The translations under genes and the position numbers were made by a program. The notes under the pieces were generated by a model. That model was not told the origin of the DNA, searched no databases, and saw only the letters and a program-made list of their open reading frames with translations. Below, in pieces: positions 8,564 through 16,044 of a stretch of 64,000 bases of DNA; positions within the stretch are counted from its first letter, which is position 1, and the number at the start of each line of letters is the position of its first letter. Source of the DNA: Prevotella sp. P5-50 (GTDB lineage Bacteria > Bacteroidota > Bacteroidia > Bacteroidales > Bacteroidaceae); assembly GCF_002251295.1 (NCBI RefSeq), contig NZ_NPJA01000051.1:173482-237481 (forward strand), written 5' to 3'.

Positions 8564-10114
8564 ATGATTAGACATTTAGCTCTTATACTATCCTTACTGA
8601 TAGGATGTTCTGCTTTCGCTCAGTCAAAGGTGGAAGTAGTATCTGCCTATACCGACAAAGACTGTTATCTGGTCGGAGAACGGCTTTGCGTGCGTGTTGA
8701 TGCCAGCATTGACGGCAAACCCTCTGCCAGTCGTGTGGCTTACGTAGAGATTTCCGATACACTCAGCATGTATGCTCAATGTATGGTTGCCTTAAGAGAT
8801 GGACATGGTTGGGCAGAGATTCCACTGCCTACCACGATGCACAGCGGTTGCTACCAACTGTCAGCTTACACACGCGTCTCGCAACGACTCGGCTCAGATG
8901 CCATCTGCCGTTCCATCATCGGTGTAATCAATGCAGATAGACTCTCACGGCTGGACGACATCACCATCATCCCGTCAGACAGTTGTCAGACTTCCCATGC
9001 TCTGTTCCGATACAAAGCAGGCGATACGGTATGTATCCCCTTGCCGGAAACCGATGCATCGGGCTGCTGCGTCTCTATCACGAAAGGAGGAATATCTGCC
9101 AACCTCTCTGTCTGCAAGCCATCGGTCCAACCTACGACCGAAGGAGGCATGACAGCGTATTGCCCCGAAGTAGAGGGACATATTGTCAGAGCCAGAGTGG
9201 CATCGGGCACTTCTGCCAAGGTCATGACAACCCGTCTGTCGCTGATAGGCAAGACCGCCCTGCTATATGACGGCAAGCGTCAGCCAGACGGTTCTTACCT
9301 CTACTTCACATCGGGCATCAGTGGCAACCAACCCGTATTGGTCACTGCCTACGACAGCTTAGGCCGATCCATCCCGATGGAATTGGCATCTCCCTATCAA
9401 TCAGTGCTGCCCAAGCACCTGCCGAAACTCATGGTCTATTGTCAGGAGAAAGCATTGCGAGAGCGTGCCGCTATCGCCCGTCAACAAGCATCAAGCGATG
9501 CGAACGCCCCTGACGCCTCGTTGGTTCACTCCATCAAGTTGATGTCTGCCACACCCGACTATTTCTATGATCTGGACGAATACACCCAGATGAAAGATGT
9601 GCGAGAAATGCTCCTTGAATTTATAAAAGGAATAAGAAAGGAGAAACAGCATGGTGTCAGTCTCCTATATACGTACAATCCAGAAACGAGAAGCTATGCC
9701 AAGATGCCGGCATTGATCTTACTCGACGGAATGCCTATCTACGATGCAGACGACCTGTTAAACTACGACGCACACCTCATCAAGTATGTTCAGATTTACT
9801 CCGGAACATTCCATTTCGGCAGCAGCAGCTGTTGCGGTGTCATCTCGTTTATCACCCGCAAAGGGCGATTGGCTAATTATAAGTTGAAAGATGGCGAACA
9901 ACTCATGTCTTACGCCTTCCCTCAAGACCATCCAAACCCTGCGAACGGATTAGCATCAAAATACCATACGACGACGTGGTATCCTATGGTCAAAGCGAAA
10001 ACCCTGACAATTACCATGCCATCTGCAGAAGGTCTATACCAGATGACCGTTCAGGGGAAAGACCCAACAGGCCATATCCTTCGCACAGCGTATGCTATCA
10101 AGGTGGTGAAATAG
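8564..10114 (+). CDS. MG2/plug-domain-like exported protein
   Basis: A 516-residue exported protein with a clear Sec signal peptide (cleavage after about residue 20, CSAFAQ). Residues ~25-110 resemble an alpha-2-macroglobulin MG2-type domain (YTDKDCYLVGERLCVRV). Near residues 385-440 there is a plug-like segment of TonB-receptor type: ALILLDGMPIYDADD followed by VQIYSGTFHFGSSSCCGVIS and FITRKG. It lacks a beta-barrel, so it is not a transporter itself. Its position directly after receptor and DUF4249 suggests it belongs to the same uptake complex. Similar MG2-plus-plug proteins occur beside such receptors in Bacteroidetes; their biochemical role is not established. The doublet Cys-Cys in the plug-like part is unusual. 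Confidence 0.7.
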   Translation: MIRHLALILSLLIGCSAFAQSKVEVVSAYTDKDCYLVGERLCVRVDASIDGKPSASRVAYVEISDTLSMYAQCMVALRDGHGWAEIPLPTTMHSGCYQLSAYTRVSQRLGSDAICRSIIGVINADRLSRLDDITIIPSDSCQTSHALFRYKAGDTVCIPLPETDASGCCVSITKGGISANLSVCKPSVQPTTEGGMTAYCPEVEGHIVRARVASGTSAKVMTTRLSLIGKTALLYDGKRQPDGSYLYFTSGISGNQPVLVTAYDSLGRSIPMELASPYQSVLPKHLPKLMVYCQEKALRERAAIARQQASSDANAPDASLVHSIKLMSATPDYFYDLDEYTQMKDVREMLLEFIKGIRKEKQHGVSLLYTYNPETRSYAKMPALILLDGMPIYDADDLLNYDAHLIKYVQIYSGTFHFGSSSCCGVISFITRKGRLANYKLKDGEQLMSYAFPQDHPNPANGLASKYHTTTWYPMVKAKTLTITMPSAEGLYQMTVQGKDPTGHILRTAYAIKVVK

Positions 10115-10142
10115 CTTCGACCAACGGTTTTGGCAGAAAATG

Positions 10143-10174
10143 TTTGGTAGTGTGGCAGAAATAAAGTACCTTTG
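10143..10174 (+). promoter_or_regulatory. promoter for the esterase-like gene
   Basis: TTTG at 10143-10146 and TACCTTTG at 10167-10174, spacer exactly 20 bp, a near-ideal Bacteroidetes promoter. It places the transcript start only about 10-15 nt before the ATG at 10192, so the leader is very short. Confidence 0.8.
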
Positions 10175-10191
10175 CCCCACACTTCACTACT

Positions 10192-11397
10192 ATGACATAC
10201 AAGACAAAACAAATCATCGGATGCATTATCACGCTGATGTTTCCTGCACTCAACACCATGTGGCAGACTGCCGCAGCTCAGCAGTCAAAACAGCAAGCCC
10301 ACATCCAACAGCGCGAAAACTATGAGTTCGATAACGACATACCACGCTATGTAGAACAACTGAAACAAGAACTTACCTACCCCATGGCATGGGGCAACAG
10401 TCCCATACGCAATTTCAAAAAGTGGAAGAAGGCAGCCCGACAAACTGTTTTCCAGTGCATGATGACTCCACCGCGCAGGGCAACGGCATGGAACATGGAG
10501 GTATTGGGTGAAGAGCAGCGCGATGGCTATCGTGCACAGAAGATTGCTTTCAATATCAACGCCTATTCACGCATCACCGCCTATCTGCTTATCCCAAATG
10601 GCAAAGGCCCGTTTCCTGCCATCAATGCACTCCACGACCATGGCGGCCACCTCTTTATCGGCAAGGAGAAGATGATACGTCCCTTCATGGTCACACGAGA
10701 GGTTACCGACGATGCCGATACCTGGGCAAAACAGCTCTACGATGGTCAATACATGGGCGACTATCTCGCTCGCCACGGCTATGTGGTATTCTCCATGGAT
10801 GCACCGATGTGGGGCGAGCGCGGCAGACGAGAAGGTGTGGATCGCAACCGCTACGACATCATTGCCGGCAATATGATGATGCTCGGACGCGACCTGTCAG
10901 CCTTTATGACCTACGACGATTTGGCAGCCACAGACTTCCTGGCGCAACTGCCCTGTGTCGATGCCGAGCGCATAGGCTGTGTCGGATGCTCCATGGGTGG
11001 CTACCGTGCCTGGATGCTCTCTGCCCTGAGCGACCATATCAAAGCGGGCGCCTCCATCTGTTGGATGATCAATACCGATGCCCAACTCACCAAGCGCTAC
11101 GGCCGCCGCGAATATGGTGGCTTTGCCAACTGCATCCCCGCCCTGCGCCAATATCTCGACTATCCGCATATCGCATCGTTGGCATGTCCCAAAGCCATGC
11201 TGTTCATCAACGGCAGAAAGGATCATCTCTTTCCCCTACCGGGTGTAGAGCAGGCATTCGACGAGATGCACCGCGTTTGGAAAAGCCAACATGCTGACAG
11301 CAATCTCGTCACCGAGCTATGGGACATACCCCACTCCTGCGGCATACCGGTGCAAGAGCGCACCTTGACATTTTTCGACACCACCCTCAAGAAATAG
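10192..11397 (+). CDS. secreted alpha/beta hydrolase, acetyl-xylan-esterase-like (Abhydrolase_7 type)
   Basis: A 401-residue exported hydrolase with an N-terminal signal segment ending in TAAAQ (about residue 30). The alpha/beta-hydrolase fold is shown by the nucleophile elbow GCSMGG with Ser267, an acid in GRKDHLFP (Asp344) and the catalytic His in PHSCG (His381). The block DAPMWGERGRREG and the overall length match the Bacteroidetes family annotated as putative acetyl xylan esterase. Deacetylation of plant polysaccharide would fit the neighbouring PUL, but substrate is inference; dienelactone-type or peptidase activity cannot be excluded. It has its own strong promoter and is followed 48 bp later by yeiH. 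Confidence 0.8.
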   Translation: MTYKTKQIIGCIITLMFPALNTMWQTAAAQQSKQQAHIQQRENYEFDNDIPRYVEQLKQELTYPMAWGNSPIRNFKKWKKAARQTVFQCMMTPPRRATAWNMEVLGEEQRDGYRAQKIAFNINAYSRITAYLLIPNGKGPFPAINALHDHGGHLFIGKEKMIRPFMVTREVTDDADTWAKQLYDGQYMGDYLARHGYVVFSMDAPMWGERGRREGVDRNRYDIIAGNMMMLGRDLSAFMTYDDLAATDFLAQLPCVDAERIGCVGCSMGGYRAWMLSALSDHIKAGASICWMINTDAQLTKRYGRREYGGFANCIPALRQYLDYPHIASLACPKAMLFINGRKDHLFPLPGVEQAFDEMHRVWKSQHADSNLVTELWDIPHSCGIPVQERTLTFFDTTLKK

Positions 11398-11445
11398 CCC
11401 CGTAATAGGATAACCCAATCAATATACCACACACATATCACGATT

Positions 11446-12546
11446 ATGAAACATAACACACCACAATGGAATAGCAGCGAGATCTGCTACATCCTAATAG
11501 TAGGCATCATAGCCGCATCACTGCTGATAGGCTTCATCTGCGAAGCAACAGGATGGTCGTTGGCATCGATGCAATGGATCACCCGATGGGTATCGTCACC
11601 AGTAGCCTTGGCACTCGGCATCGCCTTTGCCCTGCTGTTCGGCAAGGCATTCCCCGAATTCAACAAAACCATGTCGAAGAAGCTTCTGCAGTATTCCGTC
11701 ATAGGATTAGGTTTCGGCATGAACGTCAACCAAGCCTTAGCCTCAGGAGCAGAAGGCATGGCATTCACCATCGTCAGCGTCTTCGGCACCCTGGCATTGG
11801 GTTGGCTCTTTGGCAGACACCTGCTGAAAGTGGATGCACAGACAAGTTATCTGATCAGTTCGGGCACAGCCATTTGTGGCGGTTCAGCCATCGCAGCAGT
11901 AGGATCAGTGCTGAAAGCCAAAGCCGAGAGCATGTCGGTGGCGCTCGGCGTAGTATTCGTACTCAACGGCATAGCCCTCTTCATCTTCCCCTACTTCGGC
12001 GATGCCTTGGGCATGACGATGAAGCAGTTTGGCATGTGGGCAGCTATTGCCATCCACGACACATCGTCTGTGGTAGGTGCAGGTGCTGCCTACGACCAGA
12101 TGCACCCCGACTGGCTGGCATCACAGGGCGTCAGCGCCCTCGAAGTGGCAACTACCGTAAAGCTGACCCGCGCCCTGTGGATCGTCATACTGACGCTGGT
12201 CACCCCCTTCTTCTTCCGCTCCACCATGGCGTCGGTAACCGCCAGCAAACCCTGGTATCGCAACATTCCCACCTTCATCATCTGGTTCATCGTAGCCATT
12301 GTGCTCAATACCTACGTGCTCGCCAACCCGTCGCTCCTGGGCGATGCTGCCTCGACCGTCGGCAGTCGTATAGGCACCACCATCAACCTGCTTGCCAAAC
12401 ATGCGATTACGCTGTCGCTCTTCTTCATCGGTGCCTCGCTCACCAGGGACACACTCCGTGCTGTCGGCCTGCGTCCACTTCTGCAGGGTGTACTGCTATG
12501 GGTGAGTATCAGCCTCATCAGTCTGGCGTATATCTGCACAGTATAA
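11446..12546 (+). CDS. YeiH/UPF0324 family membrane transporter (putative sulfate exporter)
   Basis: A 366-residue polytopic membrane protein of the YeiH/UPF0324 family, with about ten hydrophobic helices. Family hallmarks are GLGFGMNVNQAL (about residue 85), SSGTAICGGSAIAAV (about 138-152) and HDTSSVVGAGAAYD (about 205-218). The family is usually called a putative sulfate or sulfonate exporter, with thin experimental support. It is the last gene before a strong bidirectional hairpin, and probably shares the transcript of the esterase-like gene. Nothing in the sequence links the two functions. Confidence 0.88.
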   Translation: MKHNTPQWNSSEICYILIVGIIAASLLIGFICEATGWSLASMQWITRWVSSPVALALGIAFALLFGKAFPEFNKTMSKKLLQYSVIGLGFGMNVNQALASGAEGMAFTIVSVFGTLALGWLFGRHLLKVDAQTSYLISSGTAICGGSAIAAVGSVLKAKAESMSVALGVVFVLNGIALFIFPYFGDALGMTMKQFGMWAAIAIHDTSSVVGAGAAYDQMHPDWLASQGVSALEVATTVKLTRALWIVILTLVTPFFFRSTMASVTASKPWYRNIPTFIIWFIVAIVLNTYVLANPSLLGDAASTVGSRIGTTINLLAKHAITLSLFFIGASLTRDTLRAVGLRPLLQGVLLWVSISLISLAYICTV

Positions 12547-12597
12547 AATCGGTGTCAGAGCACTCGCTTTGCCACACAGTTCAATACTTATACAACA

Positions 12598-12660
12598 AAA
12601 TATCCCCAAAGGGAAAAGGCGACTTACATCGTGTCATCGCCCATCCCGTTGGGGATATTT
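12598..12660. terminator. bidirectional structured terminator between yeiH and GH97
   Basis: Perfect 12-bp arms AAATATCCCCAA (12598-12609) and TTGGGGATATTT (12649-12660) enclose inner pairing GGG/CCC and GGCGA/TCGCC, giving a long stepped hairpin of 63 nt between two convergent genes. The A-run before and T-run after let it act on both strands. Confidence 0.75.
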
Positions 12661-12675
12661 GCTACAGTAGAATGA

Positions 12676-14619
12676 TTATTCGCACACCACCAGTCCACCA
12701 TTACACGGAATGGTAACATCAAGCAGTTGCTTCTTCGACAGCTTCACCGTCTTCACCGCGCCTTCAAGAGCTGCATTGTCGGCATAGACCTTAAGCGCTG
12801 ATCCTGCGGCAAACATCGGCACGGCAAGTTTGAGTTTCAGCGGTTCACGTTGCGCATTGATGCCAGCCACCATCCATCTGTCTCCACAGCGCCGAGCCAC
12901 GACGATATATTTTCCAGGGTAGCCCGCTATGAATTTCACATCGTCCCATGTGGTAGGCACATTCTTCATAAACTCCACCGCCCATGCTGGAGCATCGGTC
13001 ATATTGTTGGGAGCAAGGGCAAAATGTTGCACCGCACTCTGAAAGAGCACCGCTGTAGCAAGGGCAAACACATCAGATGTACGGCGTTTCGTACCATGTT
13101 TGTTGTCGGCGCCATAGAACTTATTGAGGGCGCTGCCACCAAAATCCATAGAACCTACCGCGTTGCGGAGGAAGGGATGGAGGGTCGCATTGCGAGCCTC
13201 ATTGTCACACATATACTGCGAGAAGTGGAGATTCTCACTTGCCAACACCGCTTCAGCAGCCACAAAGTTAGGATACATGCGTTCCCAACCACGGGGCAAG
13301 GTGCAGCCGTGGAAGATACACTCAATGCCGAAATCGTTGGCATCGGTCAAGATATCTTCATAGAGTTGCATCATCTCCTGCTTATCGCCACCGAAGAAAT
13401 CGACTTTGATTCCACGAATGCCAATCTTCTGCATCCATGCCATCTCCTTGCGACGAATGCCTGATTTAGCCATTTTTCCATGAGGCCCTTGTGGTGCATC
13501 GTTCCAATAACCATTAGAGTTGTACCACAAGAAGAGGTCAACACCCTTTGTTTTGCCGTAGCGCGCCAGATCTTCAATCTTCTCATAACCGATCTGGCTG
13601 TCCCAATGGGCATCTACCAATACCGTCTGCCATCCCATAGCAGCAGAGAAATCGATATATTCTTTCTGCTCATCGTAGTTGCAAGAATTGTCCATACGGA
13701 TAATCCATGACCATGATCCCTTGCTGCCTTCATAGGTTTTTGATGCGGGATATTTCTCTTCAACAACATCGAAGGGGATAGTTGTCTCGACAATGGGAGC
13801 CAGTGTGCTACCCAAAGTGATGGTGCGCCAAGGTGTTTTGCCCGGCAAGGTGATACCAGCAAAGGTAGAGCCGAGACCGTTCATCTCGCCCTCCTGTGGA
13901 AATCCTATCTGATAGGAGCCATCGTCATGCCCCATCAAGCGACAAGCACAATAGTCGCCATCGGTGCCAGTCTCTGAGATAAGCAACCATCCGTCATTGC
14001 CATTGCGAAACAGACAAGGAAAGGTATATCCCGTTTTGCTCAGTCGAGTGCCTACAGGAACATCAAGATCATAGTTGGTTTCATAGCTGGGAGCAGTACG
14101 CGCAAAACCTGTCATTGGAGCCATCTGCGGACAGAGAAACGATGTAGCTCCTTGTGGCATAGCAAACGAAGTAGCTTCTTGTTTAATCACACAGCAACGA
14201 GTGTCGCCATGGCTTTGCAACAAGTAGCGAAAAGCTACATCGTTGTTTCCCACATGGAACTCTACATCAAATACGGCCTTTTCGTTTTTTGAGAAGGTAA
14301 AAACCTGGCGATGGGCATCAACATCGACTTTGCTTTTTTTGATGCGAGACAGCGAATAACTCTCCTTGATGGTTGTCACATCAGAAGCATTAGTCATAGT
14401 CAGACCATGAGTATAATCACCAACATTGGTATTGAGACCAAGTGCCGATGGTTGTAAAAACACCTTGCCATCATAGTTAATTTGATAACTGGGACAGCCT
14501 TGTTTATCGGATACGGTAACAACCAAACGTCCATCAGGACTGGTCAACTGCTTTTCTTCTGCTTGTGCTGAAAGGGCAATGAGCGAAAATGCCATCATGC
14601 CCAAAATATACTGTTTCAT
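12676..14619 (-). CDS. glycoside hydrolase family 97 (probable retaining alpha-galactosidase type)
   Basis: A 647-residue exported GH97 enzyme with signal peptide (cleavage after SAQA, about residue 20). It shows the N-terminal super-sandwich domain (SPDGRLVVTVSDKQG), a central (beta/alpha)8 barrel and a C-terminal beta domain. The barrel contains IKVDFFGGDKQ with Asp407 where retaining GH97 members place their nucleophile; inverting SusB-type alpha-glucosidases lack an Asp here. An alpha-galactosidase or related retaining activity is therefore more likely than SusB-like activity. Last gene of the enzyme operon, 31 bp after the GH43-CBM6 gene, ending at a strong hairpin. Family certain; linkage specificity inferred. 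Confidence 0.9.
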   Translation of the reverse strand: MKQYILGMMAFSLIALSAQAEEKQLTSPDGRLVVTVSDKQGCPSYQINYDGKVFLQPSALGLNTNVGDYTHGLTMTNASDVTTIKESYSLSRIKKSKVDVDAHRQVFTFSKNEKAVFDVEFHVGNNDVAFRYLLQSHGDTRCCVIKQEATSFAMPQGATSFLCPQMAPMTGFARTAPSYETNYDLDVPVGTRLSKTGYTFPCLFRNGNDGWLLISETGTDGDYCACRLMGHDDGSYQIGFPQEGEMNGLGSTFAGITLPGKTPWRTITLGSTLAPIVETTIPFDVVEEKYPASKTYEGSKGSWSWIIRMDNSCNYDEQKEYIDFSAAMGWQTVLVDAHWDSQIGYEKIEDLARYGKTKGVDLFLWYNSNGYWNDAPQGPHGKMAKSGIRRKEMAWMQKIGIRGIKVDFFGGDKQEMMQLYEDILTDANDFGIECIFHGCTLPRGWERMYPNFVAAEAVLASENLHFSQYMCDNEARNATLHPFLRNAVGSMDFGGSALNKFYGADNKHGTKRRTSDVFALATAVLFQSAVQHFALAPNNMTDAPAWAVEFMKNVPTTWDDVKFIAGYPGKYIVVARRCGDRWMVAGINAQREPLKLKLAVPMFAAGSALKVYADNAALEGAVKTVKLSKKQLLDVTIPCNGGLVVCE

Positions 14620-14650
14620 TGTTGTTAATTAGTTTTAATGATATGAATTG

Positions 14651-16024
14651 TTATTTATCGAACTTCCACCAGTCAAAGTTAAAGAGATTTTTCTTCTGAA
14701 TGGATGTGCTCTTAAATACGAAATAGACATCGCGTACACCATTACACTGAGTCACATCAGTGATAAACTCCCGATACTTAAACTTGGTATTGGGAATATC
14801 TATGGCTCCTGCCAATGAACCATCTACTGCATCGAGACGAATTTCCATTCTGCCACCATACAACTGCGACGAGCAAGAAGCATGAAACTTGAGGGCACCC
14901 TTCTTGCCGAAATCAATACCGCGCACGAGGATATACTCGCCATCATCGATATCGGTAACGAAAAGCGTCTCATTCCATGGTCCTGAAGGATTCTCACGTG
15001 TAGTTTTCAATCCATAGCCCCACGCCATGGTTTCAGCCTCAACACGACAATAAGGATTAAAGGTGCCTATCTGTTCCAACTTACAATCTTGGAAATAAGG
15101 CAGTTCCTTGATAGTACCGTCGGCATTATAGGTCATCTCGGCTGCCGATACAGAACGGCGCTCAGCATGTCGAGAACTCTCAAGGCGGAATAGGTCATAC
15201 GTCAGACCAAAACAATACGACTTGCCTTTATAGTCGATAATACCTGGATGATTGCCACGTGTACGTGGAGTATGATCCATAATATGTCCCATATGTTTCC
15301 AAGGTCCAGTAGGCGATTTACTCATGGCATAGCCGATACCTTCAGGGCAACAGGTAGATGCAAAAGCGAGATAATACCATTTCTCTCCCTTATCATTCTT
15401 TCTTGCCCAAAACCACGGTCCTTCTTGGTAATCATCAATACGATCCATAGTCATAATATCACCATCGATGGAAATCATGTCCTCTTTGAGTTTCACACAA
15501 TAGGTATAGGGATTGCCCCAATACATATAAGCCTGTCCGTCATCGTCGATATAAACCGACGGATCAATGTCGTACCAATGTTCCTGACGCCAAACCAGAG
15601 GATGACCCAATGGATCTTTAAATGGTCCATAGGGTGAATCGGACACAAGTACACCGATACCATGTCCATGAATGGGACAGTACATATACCATTTGCCATT
15701 GCGTTCTACCACACATTCGGCCCATGCACCATTGTCCCCCTTATACCAAGGAAAATCTTTCAACGATGCTACAACACCATGATCTTGCCAATTAACCATA
15801 TCTGTAGAGGTATAGAGCAACCAGTCTTTCATCATAAATCCCTCTGAATAATCTTCATCGTGGGTGGTGTATAGATAAACGGTATCACCATGAACATACG
15901 GTGCAGGGTCTGCCGTATACTTGGTCTGGATGATTGGCATATTGATGGATTGTGCCCACAAAGACACTCCAGACATACCAGACAGTAAGGCTGTCAACAA
16001 AAGATGTTTCATCATGTTCTTCAA
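14651..16024 (-). CDS. glycoside hydrolase family 43 with C-terminal CBM6-like domain
   Basis: A 457-residue exported enzyme with signal peptide ending SLWAQ (about residue 25). The five-bladed propeller of GH43 carries the expected acids: base Asp39 in TADPAP, pKa-tuning Asp154 in DIDPSV and acid Glu201 in EGPWF. From about residue 330 a beta-sandwich begins with CRVEAETMA and contains DIDDGEYILVRGIDFG, the pattern of a CBM6 carbohydrate-binding module. Members of this arrangement act as exo-beta-xylosidases or alpha-L-arabinofuranosidases on arabinoxylan. It lies 20 bp after the GH127 gene within the operon. Intact and of normal length. Confidence 0.92.
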   Translation of the reverse strand: MKNMMKHLLLTALLSGMSGVSLWAQSINMPIIQTKYTADPAPYVHGDTVYLYTTHDEDYSEGFMMKDWLLYTSTDMVNWQDHGVVASLKDFPWYKGDNGAWAECVVERNGKWYMYCPIHGHGIGVLVSDSPYGPFKDPLGHPLVWRQEHWYDIDPSVYIDDDGQAYMYWGNPYTYCVKLKEDMISIDGDIMTMDRIDDYQEGPWFWARKNDKGEKWYYLAFASTCCPEGIGYAMSKSPTGPWKHMGHIMDHTPRTRGNHPGIIDYKGKSYCFGLTYDLFRLESSRHAERRSVSAAEMTYNADGTIKELPYFQDCKLEQIGTFNPYCRVEAETMAWGYGLKTTRENPSGPWNETLFVTDIDDGEYILVRGIDFGKKGALKFHASCSSQLYGGRMEIRLDAVDGSLAGAIDIPNTKFKYREFITDVTQCNGVRDVYFVFKSTSIQKKNLFNFDWWKFDK

Positions 16025-16044
16025 TTTATAGTTATTGTCTCGTA

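Noticed and set aside
11553..12716. 387-codon frame overlapping yeiH in another plus-strand frame
   Set aside because: His/Arg-rich out-of-frame translation of a hydrophobic transporter, no start signal.
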